This document shows positions 10,430 through 18,547 of a stretch of 64,000 bases of DNA, piece after piece. The stretch lies in assembly GCA_913778905.1 (NCBI GenBank), contig CAJYYA010000018.1, forward strand, positions 124,001-188,000. The letters run 5' to 3'. Below the pieces are notes generated by a model, which saw only the letters and a list, made by a program, of their open reading frames with translations, ran no database searches and had not been told where the DNA came from. Positions within the stretch are counted from its first letter, which is position 1, and each line of letters opens with the position of its first letter. The position numbers and the translations under genes are program-made. Origin of the DNA: an uncultured Naasia sp. GTDB taxonomy: Bacteria; Actinomycetota; Actinomycetes; Actinomycetales; Microbacteriaceae.

Positions 10430-12022
10430 TCAGCCCGCCTGGGCACGGGGTCGCAGAGGCTCGCTCATGGGGCCTGCACTCGTGTCGCCACGCAGTCGCT
10501 TGACGACCAGTTCCGCGCTGATGAGGCACATGGGGAGACCGATGCCGGGAATGGTCGAGCTGCCCGCGTAGTAGAGGCCGTCGACCTTCTTCGAGACGTT
10601 GCCCGCGCGGAAGAAGGCGCTCTGCGCGAGGGTGTGCCCGGGCCCGAGCGCCGATCCCATCCACGCGCCGAGGTCGCCCTCGAGGTCGCCCGGCGCCATG
10701 GTGCGCCGCACGACGATGCGGTCGGCGAGGTCGGGAATACCAGCCCATGCGGCGATCTGCGCGATGGCGGCGTCGGCGGCCCTCTCGATCGTGTCGTCGC
10801 CCTCACCGTCCACTCCTCCTCGTCCCAGGGACGGGTCGGCGGGGATCGGGACGAGGATGAAGACGTTCTCGTCGCCCTCGGGCGCGATGGTCGAGTCGGT
10901 CGCGCTCGGCTTGCACACGTAGATGGATGCCGGATCCGGGATATGTGCGTCCGGGCCGAAGATCGCCTCGAAGTTCGCGCGCCACTCGTCGGTGAAGAGC
11001 AGCGTGTGGTGTCCGAGTTCGGGCAGGGAGCCGCGCACTCCGAGGTAGACGAGGACGGCTCCGGGACCGGCGGTCCGCTTTTCCCACCAGCGCTGCGGGT
11101 AGGTCCGCAGCCGCTCGGGGAGCAGCCTGGTCTCGGAGGCGTGCAGGTCGCCCGACGAGACGACGATGTCCGCCTCCCAGAACGCTTCGGGGCCACCGTC
11201 ATGCGCGTACCGCACGCCGGTGACGGCGGGCTTCCCGGATCCGGCGGTCGTCACGATCTCGACCACGGGCGACCTGCGGGAGATGGTGACGCCTTGGGCC
11301 TCGGCGAGCGCCTCGATCGACTCGATGATCGTGTAGAGCCCGCCCTGCGGATAGAGCACACCGTCGTCGAGGTCCAGATGGCTCATGAGGTGGTACATGC
11401 TCGGCACGTTGAACGGCGACCCGCCGAGGAAGACCGCCGGGTAGTCGAGCAGCCGTCGGATCCTGCCGTCGGTGAAACGCTCGGTGACGAACGAGTCGAG
11501 GCTCTGCAGGAGCAGCTTCACGAGGGTGCCGGAACGCTTGAGTACCTCGGGCCGCATCAGTGGACGGAAGTCCTGGAACGTGGAGTAGAGGAAGTACTTC
11601 ACAGCGAGGTCGTACACCTCGGCCGCTGAATCGAGGTAGGCCTCGAGCGCCTTCCCGGCTCCCGGCTGCAGACGCTCGAATTCGGCGACATTGGCGGGTC
11701 GATCCGCGGCGACGACGACCTTCTCGCCCGGGCCCTCCCCGGCAGGCTGATAGATCGCGGCGTACCCCGGGTCGAGCAGGGTGAGGTCGAGCTGTTCCGC
11801 GGCCGTCGTGCCGAGGAGGCGGTAGAAGTGATCGAACACCTCGGGCATCAGGTACCACGACGGACCCGTGTCGAACCGGAAGCCGTCCTTCTCCCACACC
11901 CCGGCCCGACCGCCGACCTGATCGCGGGCCTCGAAGAGCCGCACCTCATGGCCCTCGCGGGCGAGCAGGGCGGCGGTGGCGAGCCCGGAGATGCCGCCGC
12001 CGATCACCGCGACGCGGCTCAC
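10430..12022 (-). CDS. crtI: Phytoene desaturase
   Basis: CrtI converts phytoene to lycopene by four desaturations, using FAD at the membrane. The 530-residue product begins with the dinucleotide-binding motif VIGGGISGLATAALLAREGH followed by FEARDQVGGR, and ends with GLYYAGSSTIPGIGLPMCL, the C-terminal signature of bacterial-type CrtI. The GTG start overlaps the crtB stop (GTGA), the usual coupling in this operon. The long open frame upstream of this GTG is on the crtB template in another phase and has no family similarity. Confidence 0.96.
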   Translation of the reverse strand: MSRVAVIGGGISGLATAALLAREGHEVRLFEARDQVGGRAGVWEKDGFRFDTGPSWYLMPEVFDHFYRLLGTTAAEQLDLTLLDPGYAAIYQPAGEGPGEKVVVAADRPANVAEFERLQPGAGKALEAYLDSAAEVYDLAVKYFLYSTFQDFRPLMRPEVLKRSGTLVKLLLQSLDSFVTERFTDGRIRRLLDYPAVFLGGSPFNVPSMYHLMSHLDLDDGVLYPQGGLYTIIESIEALAEAQGVTISRRSPVVEIVTTAGSGKPAVTGVRYAHDGGPEAFWEADIVVSSGDLHASETRLLPERLRTYPQRWWEKRTAGPGAVLVYLGVRGSLPELGHHTLLFTDEWRANFEAIFGPDAHIPDPASIYVCKPSATDSTIAPEGDENVFILVPIPADPSLGRGGVDGEGDDTIERAADAAIAQIAAWAGIPDLADRIVVRRTMAPGDLEGDLGAWMGSALGPGHTLAQSAFFRAGNVSKKVDGLYYAGSSTIPGIGLPMCLISAELVVKRLRGDTSAGPMSEPLRPRAQAG

Positions 12023-12885
12023 CGAGCGCTCCTCACGGCGGCCCCGGCGAAGATCCGGGCTTTGACCGCGGTCGGCACGCTCACGCGGGCGGTGATCAGC
12101 TCGGCCGCGGGAGTGGCCCGAAGACGGTGTGAGAGTTCGGCGAAGAGACCGTGAGCGGCGATGACCGCTCCTCTGCTTCGCTTGGGCAACTGCATCATGC
12201 TGGATTCCGCCTCGTCGAGGTCGTGGTCGAGGTCGTCGAGCAACCGGTTCTTGGTCGCTTCGTCGAAGCGGCTGACGGTGACGCCGGGGAAGTAGCTTCT
12301 CCCGAGCGACCCGAAGTCCGCCGAGAGGTCGCGGAGGAAGTTCACCTTCTGGAAGGCCGCTCCGAGGGCTCGGGCGCCGCGCACGAAGCGGGCGTGCTGC
12401 TCGTCCGACATCCGGCGCCCGTGGAGGAACACGGCCAGGCACATCAGTCCCACGACTTCGGCGGATCCGTACACGTACTCGTCGAAGCTCGCCTGGTCGT
12501 GCTCGACCTCGGTCAGATCGGCGCGCATCGAGGCGAAGAACGGGCGGGTGAGCTCGGTGCCGAACCCGGTCGTCCGAGCCGTCGAGGCGAAGGCGTGGAC
12601 GATGAGGTCGGTGCTGTACCCGGTGGCCATGGCGCGTTCGAGATCGCGTTCGAGGTCGTCGAGCCGCTCCCCCGCCTGCTCGGACGTCAGTCCGGCAGCG
12701 CTGGCCACGCCGTCGACCACCTCGTCGGCCACGCGCACCAGCGCGTAGATGTTGCAGATCTGCGTACGCTCGCGCGCGCCGAGGAGACGCGAAGCGAGAC
12801 CGAAGGAGGTCGAGTAGCGACGGATGACGAGAGCGGATGCCGCCTCCGCCGTGTCGAGGTAGAGACGTGCCGCGGGGGTGCTCAC
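12019..12885 (-). CDS. crtB: Phytoene synthase
   Basis: CrtB condenses two GGPP molecules to phytoene. The 288-residue protein has both Asp-rich metal-binding motifs of squalene/phytoene synthases: DEVVD early and NFLRDLSADFGSLGRSYFPG in the middle, plus YALVRVADEVVDG. The GTG start is embedded in the GTGA overlap with crtE. It lies between crtE and crtI, so substrate, synthase and desaturase are translated in pathway order. Confidence 0.96.
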   Translation of the reverse strand: MSTPAARLYLDTAEAASALVIRRYSTSFGLASRLLGARERTQICNIYALVRVADEVVDGVASAAGLTSEQAGERLDDLERDLERAMATGYSTDLIVHAFASTARTTGFGTELTRPFFASMRADLTEVEHDQASFDEYVYGSAEVVGLMCLAVFLHGRRMSDEQHARFVRGARALGAAFQKVNFLRDLSADFGSLGRSYFPGVTVSRFDEATKNRLLDDLDHDLDEAESSMMQLPKRSRGAVIAAHGLFAELSHRLRATPAAELITARVSVPTAVKARIFAGAAVRSAR

Positions 12886-13967
12886 CGGTCGCGATCCAGC
12901 GCTTCGGCGACGAGCGGGTCCAGGTTCTCCCCGACGGCGGAGGGCAGGGTCCGGAGGATGGCACGGGCGGCGTCTGCGTGATGCTGGGCCAGACGGCGGG
13001 TCTCGGCGTCTGCACCTACGGAACGCATGAGGCCGCGCGCATGCTCTGCCTCGTTGTGGCTGAGATCGGGCTTGCCGAGGAAGGCGGAGATCTCGGGCCA
13101 CCTCTCCGTGCGCGCCGCCAGCGCGATCGGGATGGTGCTCTTCCCTTCCCTCAGGTCGCCGAGGACGCTCTTCCCCGTGCGGCGCTCATCGCCGAAGAGC
13201 CCGAGGAGGTCGTCCGCGGCCTGGTAGGCGATGCCGATGTGCCTTCCGAACTCCCCCAGAGCCTCGATGTCCGCCTCGGGCGCGCCCGCGACGACGGCCC
13301 CCGCCTGCAGCGGGGTCTCGAAGGTGTAGACAGCCGTTTTCAGCCGGGCCATGTCGACGACCTGGTCGAGGTCCGGGACCCCCGGCGCCATCGACAGGTC
13401 GACGTCCGCCAACTCGCCCGCGGCCGACGCGAAGAGTGCCTCGTCGACGTACTCGAGCACCCGGCCGCGCACAGCGGCCGGCAGGTGGGCTCGCTCGACG
13501 AGCTGGAACACAGCGGCCAGAGCGAGGTCGCCGGCGATGACGGCCGTCGACATACCGCGATGTTCTGCGGTGGGAATGGGGATTCCCGCGGTCGTGGCGA
13601 TGTCGCGGTAGCTGCCGGACAGATTCGGCAGCCCGCGCCTCGTGAAATCTCGGTCGATGACGTCGTCGTGGACGATCAGTGCGGTGTGGAGCAACTCGAA
13701 CGCGGCCCCGACGCAGGCCGAGGCGTTCATGTCCGCGCCGCCGTACGCGTGGTGCATGGCGAGCACCAGACGGGGCCGGAAGCGCTTGCCGCCCGTGGCG
13801 TTGCGCTCGAGACGGTCCCACAGCGCCGCGTAGGAGTCGTTGATCTTGCGCGCACGGCTCGCGGCTAGGCTGAAGTGATCGCGGAGAACGGCATCCACCG
13901 ACTTCGCGGAAGGGTCCTCGACAGCCTGACCAGCGCTCTCGAGTACCTCAGGACGAGAGGTTTCCAC
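12882..13967 (-). CDS. crtE: Geranylgeranyl diphosphate synthase (polyprenyl synthetase)
   Basis: CrtE makes the C20 GGPP precursor from IPP and allylic diphosphates. The product is about 361 residues from the GTG chosen here, with the two Asp-rich motifs VHDDVIDRD and YQAADDLLG and the GGKRFRPRL motif. The start is uncertain: GTG at 13985 adds six codons and GTG at 13898 removes 23; none has a clear ribosome binding site, so the mRNA may be leaderless. It heads the carotenoid operon and diverges from idi, with 30 bp or less between the start codons. Confidence 0.9.
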   Translation of the reverse strand: METSRPEVLESAGQAVEDPSAKSVDAVLRDHFSLAASRARKINDSYAALWDRLERNATGGKRFRPRLVLAMHHAYGGADMNASACVGAAFELLHTALIVHDDVIDRDFTRRGLPNLSGSYRDIATTAGIPIPTAEHRGMSTAVIAGDLALAAVFQLVERAHLPAAVRGRVLEYVDEALFASAAGELADVDLSMAPGVPDLDQVVDMARLKTAVYTFETPLQAGAVVAGAPEADIEALGEFGRHIGIAYQAADDLLGLFGDERRTGKSVLGDLREGKSTIPIALAARTERWPEISAFLGKPDLSHNEAEHARGLMRSVGADAETRRLAQHHADAARAILRTLPSAVGENLDPLVAEALDRDR

Positions 13968-13986
13968 ACGTGAAGTGTTCCACACG
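13962..13986. promoter_or_regulatory. Direct repeat in crtE-idi divergent control region
   Basis: TTCCACACG occurs at 13962-13970 and again at 13978-13986, 16 bp apart, between or across the divergent start codons. The spacing and position suggest a binding site for a carotenoid regulator. No regulator gene is adjacent. Confidence 0.45.
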
Positions 13987-13997
13987 CAGTGCCCGTG

Positions 13998-14528
13998 ATG
14001 ACTGAGAACGGCGAGGCTGTCGTACTCCTGTCGGAGACCGGCGAGGCCGTCGGAACCGCCCTCAAGGCCGAGGTGCACACGACAGACACTCCCCTGCATC
14101 TGGCCTTCTCCTGCCACCTCAGCGACGGGGAGGGCCGACTGCTCGTGACCCGTCGGGCGTTGAGCAAGAAGGCCTGGCCGGGCGTCTGGACGAACTCGTT
14201 CTGCGGTCACCCGGCTCCCGGTGAGGACATCGAGCAGGCGGTCCACCGCCGGGCCGGCGATGAGCTGGGCGCTCGGATCAGCTCCGTCGAGATCGTGCTG
14301 CCCGACTTCCGCTACCGCGCCGTCGACGCGAGCGGCGTCGTGGAGAACGAGATCTGCCCCGTCTATCGCGCGACTCTCGAGGGTGAGCTGCGCCCCAATC
14401 CCGACGAGGTCATGGACTGGCACTGGGTCGACGAGGCCGAGTTCACGGACGTCGTCGCGCGTTCGACCTTCGCGTTCAGCCCCTGGCTCGTCCTGCAGCT
14501 CCCGGAGCTCGCCGCCCGGAAGTCCTGA
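13998..14528 (+). CDS. idi: Isopentenyl-diphosphate delta-isomerase, type I
   Basis: Idi interconverts IPP and DMAPP, supplying both the chain elongation by CrtE and the DMAPP that CrtEb attaches to lycopene. The 176-residue Nudix-like protein shows WTNSFCGHP (catalytic Cys and metal-binding His), EDIEQAVHRRAGDELG and ENEICPVY (catalytic Glu). The ATG is preferred; two in-frame GTG codons lie 3 and 9 bp upstream. It diverges from crtE, so isomerase and pathway operon share one short control region. Confidence 0.95.
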   Translation: MTENGEAVVLLSETGEAVGTALKAEVHTTDTPLHLAFSCHLSDGEGRLLVTRRALSKKAWPGVWTNSFCGHPAPGEDIEQAVHRRAGDELGARISSVEIVLPDFRYRAVDASGVVENEICPVYRATLEGELRPNPDEVMDWHWVDEAEFTDVVARSTFAFSPWLVLQLPELAARKS

Positions 14529-14567
14529 GGGCGGAGGGTCCTCAACCCGGGAGCACGCGGCGAGGGG

Positions 14568-15173
14568 TCAGCCTCCGACACTTCCCGCGTCGGTCACGGA
14601 CACATCGGCCCGGGTGAAGCGCAGGTGCGAGCGGGACGCGGTCGGCCCGCGCTGGCCGAGATAACGGGATCCGTACTCGCTCGATCCGTAGGGGTGTTCG
14701 GCCGGCGAACTGAGCCCGAAGAAGCAGAGCTGGCCGATCTTCATACCCGGCCAGAGCTTGATGGGCAGCGTCGCGACGTTGCTGAGCTCGAGCGTCACAT
14801 GCCCGGAGAAGCCGGGATCGATGAATCCGGCGGTCGAGTGGGTCAGGAGTCCCAATCGACCCAGCGAGCTCTTGCCTTCGAGACGCGCAGCGATGTCATC
14901 CCCCAGCGAGACCAGTTCGAACGTCGACCCGAGGACGAACTCCCCCGGGTGGAGGATGAACGCCTCATCCGGCTTCGTCTCGACGAGCCGCGTCAGCTCG
15001 GGCTGATCCTCGGCAGGGTCGATGAAGGGGTACTTGTGGTTGTCGAAGAGCCGGAAGAACCTGTCCAACCGCACATCGAGGCTCGACGGCTGCAGCAGCG
15101 CGGCGTCGTACGGCTCGATGCCGATGCGCCCCGTGTCGAGGCCTGAGCGGATGTCGCGGTCCGAGAGCAGCAC
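14568..15173 (-). CDS. dcd: dCTP deaminase, probably bifunctional (dUMP-forming)
   Basis: The trimeric enzyme deaminates dCTP, and actinobacterial forms also hydrolyse the dUTP to dUMP. The 201-residue product has the substrate loop [19 protein letters not shown] (nearly identical to the mycobacterial bifunctional enzyme), the catalytic-Glu region GHVTLELSN, and [17 protein letters not shown] near the C-terminus. GTG start. It is convergent with idi and lies 51 bp downstream of the EamA gene, with which it may share a transcript. Confidence 0.94.
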   Translation of the reverse strand: MLLSDRDIRSGLDTGRIGIEPYDAALLQPSSLDVRLDRFFRLFDNHKYPFIDPAEDQPELTRLVETKPDEAFILHPGEFVLGSTFELVSLGDDIAARLEGKSSLGRLGLLTHSTAGFIDPGFSGHVTLELSNVATLPIKLWPGMKIGQLCFFGLSSPAEHPYGSSEYGSRYLGQRGPTASRSHLRFTRADVSVTDAGSVGG

Positions 15174-15224
15174 GAGGCGATCCTAGTGACGGGCGCCCGA
15201 CCGGACGACCATGGCCCCGACGGA

Positions 15225-16232
15225 TCAGGCGTGCGAAGCCGCCCCGCCGTCGACCACGTCGTCATCGATGGTGTCGAGTGGAGGCAGTCCGGCGGGCTCG
15301 AGAGGTGCCGGCGTCTCGGTGACCGCGGCAGCCGGCTGGTCCTGGCCCACCAGCACGACGCCCAGGAGGATGGCGACACCGCCGACGAGCTGCCGCCCGC
15401 CGGGCTGCTCCCCCAGGAGGACCCATGCCAGCACCACAGCGAACACGACCTCGGTGAGGCCCGCGAACGACGCGAGGCGCGATCCGAGACGGCGGGATCC
15501 CGCGATGCTCAAGCAGTATGCGGCTGCCGTTGCGACCAGGGCCACCAGGAGCATGGGCACCCACCACGGCAGCGTGGCGGAGCCGAGACGCACGTCGAGC
15601 GCGGTGGCCTGCCACGGAAGGAGCCCCGTGGTCCCGATGAGCGCGGTGACCAGAGAGCCGATGAGAAGCCCCGCAGCGACCATCCCGAGCGGAGGCAGAC
15701 CCGGAGTGGGTCTCGCCGACAGCAGGTAGTACCCGGCGAGGCAGACGGCGGAGGCGAGCGCCAGCGCGATCCCGGTGCCGTCGAGGACACCCCGGAATCC
15801 GTCGACGCCGACCAAGAACAGGAGTCCCGCGACGCTCGAGACCACGCCGATCACCACGACGGGGCGCACCTTCGCCCGACCTGTCGTCCAGCCGAGCAGA
15901 GTGATCATCACGGGCGCGGAGTACTGGATGAGGAGCGCCACGGCGATCGGCAGACGCTGGATCGCCGCGAAGTACAGGACCTGAGTCCCGGCGACGGCGA
16001 CGAGACCGTACGCGAGCACGATCCGCCACGAGCGCATGAGCGCCCTGAGATCTCCGCGCAGCACGAACAGGGCGGGACCCGCGAGCACCGCGCTCGCCAG
16101 CGCACACCGGAGAGCGACCGCCGCGCCGGGTGACCATCCTGCGTCGATCAACGGCTTGAGCAGCACACCACTGGTGCTGAAGGCGATCGCCGCCCCCACC
16201 ATCGTCAAAAGGCCGATACGCGTGCGCGTCAC
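15225..16232 (-). CDS. EamA/RhaT (DMT) family transporter
   Basis: A 335-residue integral membrane protein with ten hydrophobic helices arranged as two EamA repeats (first starting GLLTMVGAAIAFSTSGVLLK, second near ALALASAVCLAGYYLLS). It has a 45-residue hydrophilic, acidic C-terminal tail. DMT exporters move amino acids, sugars or drugs; nothing here identifies the substrate. The GTG giving TRTRIGLLT directly before the first helix was chosen over more upstream codons. It precedes dcd on the same strand. Confidence 0.85.
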   Translation of the reverse strand: MTRTRIGLLTMVGAAIAFSTSGVLLKPLIDAGWSPGAAVALRCALASAVLAGPALFVLRGDLRALMRSWRIVLAYGLVAVAGTQVLYFAAIQRLPIAVALLIQYSAPVMITLLGWTTGRAKVRPVVVIGVVSSVAGLLFLVGVDGFRGVLDGTGIALALASAVCLAGYYLLSARPTPGLPPLGMVAAGLLIGSLVTALIGTTGLLPWQATALDVRLGSATLPWWVPMLLVALVATAAAYCLSIAGSRRLGSRLASFAGLTEVVFAVVLAWVLLGEQPGGRQLVGGVAILLGVVLVGQDQPAAAVTETPAPLEPAGLPPLDTIDDDVVDGGAASHA

Positions 16233-16326
16233 GGTGTCATCTGCGCGCTGGGCGCCGGCTCGGCCGAGCGGCACGTGGGGTTCCTCTCGCCTCGACCGGG
16301 TTCGAACGAGGCCGGAGGAGATCTGG

Positions 16327-16397
16327 AGCGGATGACGGGAATCGAACCCGCGCTATCAGCTTGGGAAGCTGAAGTTCTGCCATTGAACTACATCCGC
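16327..16397 (-). tRNA. tRNA-Gly (anticodon CCC)
   Basis: A 71-nt cloverleaf is readable on the minus strand: acceptor GCGGATG pairs with CATCCGC, the anticodon stem TCAGC/GCTGA encloses the loop TTCCCAA, and the T-arm contains GGTTCGATTCC. The anticodon is CCC, reading GGG. The CCA end is not encoded. The gene lies between the EamA gene and a DUF4383 gene, with no sign of an integration site duplication in the window. Confidence 0.96.
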
Positions 16398-16642
16398 GTG
16401 GTGCCGCGATGGGCTGGCCGATGCCCATAGTACGCGAGACGTCGCCCTCGTCGCCCCTCCCCCGGTTCGCTGTCCGTCGACGGCAGGTAAGGCTGTCCAT
16501 ACCTGCCGATCAAAGAAGCCTGGGAATCAGCCTGGTCCATCCTGTTCACGACATAAGAGAACCGACCAAACCAATAGCGTCGGGGCATCGAATTCCTGTG
16601 GACGCGGTGAATGGCCGCGCCTGTCAATCTGGAGGCACTCTC

Positions 16643-17077
16643 ATGAGCAGCGCAACCGTTCCCCTGTCCAAGTCCCCGAACCGTCTCATCGGCACGATCT
16701 TCGGTGCCGTCTACCTGCTCGTGGGCCTCCTCGGCTTCACGGTCACCGGAGGCGTCGGCTTCGTCTCGCCCGACGGCGGCCTGCTGCTCGGCATCTTCCA
16801 GGTCAACCCGCTCCACAACGTGGCGCACCTCCTCATCGGTGCGGCCCTCCTCATCGCCGGCCTCAGCTCGGTCTCGGCCGCCAAGGGTGTCAACGGGATC
16901 GTGGGCGCCGCCTACCTGCTGCTCGGCATCGTCGGATTCTTCCTCGCCGCCGACCCCAGCTCGCCCGTCAACTTCCTCGCGCTCAACACCGCGGACCACT
17001 TCCTGCACCTCGGCAGCGCCGTCGTCCTCGGCGGCGTCGCCCTGGGTGCCGACAAGGCAGTCCGCGCAACCGTCTGA
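16643..17077 (+). CDS. DUF4383 membrane protein
   Basis: A 144-residue protein with four hydrophobic helices, starting after GGAGG at an ideal 7-nt spacing. It carries the DUF4383 pattern NPLHNVAHLLIGAALL and later NTADHFLHLGSAVVLGG, with conserved His residues in the second and fourth helices. The function of the family is unknown. A strong hairpin follows the stop. About 230 bp of noncoding DNA precede it; no clear promoter was found there. Confidence 0.85.
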   Translation: MSSATVPLSKSPNRLIGTIFGAVYLLVGLLGFTVTGGVGFVSPDGGLLLGIFQVNPLHNVAHLLIGAALLIAGLSSVSAAKGVNGIVGAAYLLLGIVGFFLAADPSSPVNFLALNTADHFLHLGSAVVLGGVALGADKAVRATV

Positions 17078-17090
17078 TCCACGCACTGAC

Positions 17091-17121
17091 CGACGGCCGG
17101 GCGGCTTCCGCCCGGCCGTCG
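17091..17121 (+). terminator. Hairpin terminator after DUF4383 gene
   Basis: A perfect 14-bp GC-rich stem (CGACGGCCGGGCGG and complement) encloses a CTT loop. It is followed by GGTTCTCC and lacks a long T-run. Confidence 0.7.
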
Positions 17122-17197
17122 TCGGTTCTCCCCCCCCGCTGAACCCTCACCACCGCGACATCCGACGGTCGATCCCGACCATCGAGGAAGTGCTCAC

Positions 17198-17719
17198 ATG
17201 CGCCACATCACTCACGCTTGGGCCGCCCTGGCCGCCCTCGGCGCCGGCCTCGTCCACCTCGCCGTCGCGGCGAGCGCCCCGCCGCTCCTCCTGATCGCGT
17301 TCCTGATCGTCGGTATCGCCGAGATCTTCTGGGCCGTCCTCACCCTCGCCAGAAGTCGCTACGTCATCCCCCGCATCTACCCCCTCCTCGCCCTGATCCC
17401 TCTCGCGGTATGGGCGCTGGGCGTGTTCTCCGGGGTCGGGTCGACGGTGCTGCCCCCGATGTCGCTCGCCCTGGCGGCTGTTCTCGGTCTGCTGTCTGCG
17501 GCCTTCGTCGCGGTCTCCTCCCGTCGCGGCTCCGCCGACGAGTCGACTCGCGAGCCCTCAGCCGGCCGTACGCTCGTCGGCTTCCTCGCAGGCGCTTTCG
17601 CCATGGCCGCCATCGCGCTCCCCGCCCTCGGCCAGACCTCCGCGGGAATCGCCGCGAGCCAGGGGCCCCACGCCCATCACTCGACGGTCGATGTGCCGGA
17701 GGGCCACTCCGGCCACTGA
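17198..17719 (+). CDS. Hypothetical membrane protein with His-rich C-terminus
   Basis: The 173-residue protein is not assigned to a characterised family. It has four hydrophobic segments (about 8-48, 58-78, 86-106, 124-146) and ends in GPHAHHSTVDVPEGHSGH, a short His-rich tail that could bind metal. It lies between the DUF4383 gene and an iron-box-controlled heme oxygenase homologue, so a link to metal handling is possible but only inferred. The ATG follows GAGGAAGTGCTCAC, a usable ribosome binding site. Confidence 0.65.
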   Translation: MRHITHAWAALAALGAGLVHLAVAASAPPLLLIAFLIVGIAEIFWAVLTLARSRYVIPRIYPLLALIPLAVWALGVFSGVGSTVLPPMSLALAAVLGLLSAAFVAVSSRRGSADESTREPSAGRTLVGFLAGAFAMAAIALPALGQTSAGIAASQGPHAHHSTVDVPEGHSGH

Positions 17720-17799
17720 GGCCCCCAGACGGAGCTCATCCCGATCGCGGTCCCGGCTCTGTGCGAGGCATGTGCATTCCCCGAGAGGACTACCCGGCC

Positions 17800-17847
17800 T
17801 CGACTCTTCTATGACGGGGACCCTAAACTAAGGGTCACCTAACCTGA
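17800..17847 (+). promoter_or_regulatory. Promoter with DtxR/IdeR-type iron box
   Basis: TCGACT (17800-17805) and TAAACT (17824-17829) are 18 bp apart and form a plausible promoter. The 19 bp at 17829-17847, read on the minus strand, match the DtxR/IdeR consensus (TTAGGTTAGSCTAACCTAA) at 14 positions. The box lies just after the -10, a repressing position for an iron-loaded regulator. Confidence 0.7.
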
Positions 17848-17856
17848 GGGGGTGCC

Positions 17857-18525
17857 ATGACCGTCGTTCCGTTCTCCGAAAGCGCTCGTCTGCGTGCCCG
17901 CGCCGGCCGGACGCCCGACGACGGCGACGGTTTCATGGCCGATCTCATGTCGGGTCGCCGAGGTCGCGATGACTACATCGCCCTCATCGCCCAGTACTAC
18001 TTCCTCCACACGGCCCTCGAAGAGGCGGCGGCTCGTCTCGCCGACGACCGGGTCGTCGCCCGCTTCGTCTCGCCAAGCCTGACCCGTCGGACCGCGCTGG
18101 AGGAGGATCTCGAGTTCTTGGTGGGCCCGCATTGGCGTGAGGTCATCGAGCCTCTGCCCTCGACCGTCCGATACGCCGCTCGTCTCGACGCGATCGCCCG
18201 CACCTGGCCCGCCGGATTCATCGCTCATCACTACATCCGCTACATGGGCGATCTGTGCGGCTGCAAGATCATCCGCCGCGTCATGCAGGCCCGATTCGGC
18301 TTCCAGACCAACGGTGTGGGCTTCTTCCTCTACGACGCGATCGCCGACCCGCGTGACTTCAAAGACCGCTACCGCGACGAACTCGACGCCGTCGGGTGGA
18401 CCGACGACGAGCGGGCGCGACTCCTGGACGAGGTCGACGTCGCCTACAGCTTCAGCTCCGAGCTGTTCGCCGAGCTCGCTGCGAGCGGCACGGGACTCCC
18501 CGCCCAGGTCTCCGTCGCATCCTGA
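17857..18525 (+). CDS. Heme oxygenase homologue lacking the proximal histidine
   Basis: Heme oxygenases of the HmuO/HO-1 fold open heme to biliverdin, CO and iron. This 222-residue protein aligns along the fold: FMADLMSGRRGRDDY, YYFLHTALEE, AHHYIRYMGDLCGC (123-136), RFGFQTNGVGFFLYD, then FKDRYRDELD. The helix that should carry the axial His (in HmuO near residue 20) reads RLRARAGRTPDDGDGF, and no His occurs before residue 51. The distal GDLSGG motif is GDLCGC. Heme may therefore bind differently or not at all. An iron box directly upstream indicates induction under iron limitation, consistent with iron recovery. The ATG follows the box by 10 bp. Confidence 0.82.
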   Translation: MTVVPFSESARLRARAGRTPDDGDGFMADLMSGRRGRDDYIALIAQYYFLHTALEEAAARLADDRVVARFVSPSLTRRTALEEDLEFLVGPHWREVIEPLPSTVRYAARLDAIARTWPAGFIAHHYIRYMGDLCGCKIIRRVMQARFGFQTNGVGFFLYDAIADPRDFKDRYRDELDAVGWTDDERARLLDEVDVAYSFSSELFAELAASGTGLPAQVSVAS

Positions 18526-18547
18526 CGGGTCCGTGCGGAGGTCTCGG

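Noticed and set aside
12023-13015. Upstream continuation of the crtI frame across crtB
   Set aside because: The translation is Arg/Pro-rich and without family similarity, while crtB is clear on the same strand in another phase.
13966-13980. Degenerate parS (CACGTGAAG) in the crtE-idi gap
   Set aside because: Only one half-site is preserved; the three real parS sites keep the full GTTTCACGTGAAAC core.
16523-16546. Sigma-R-like promoter (GGAAT ... GTT) upstream of the DUF4383 gene
   Set aside because: The spacing is 16 bp, not 18-19 bp as the sigma factor requires.
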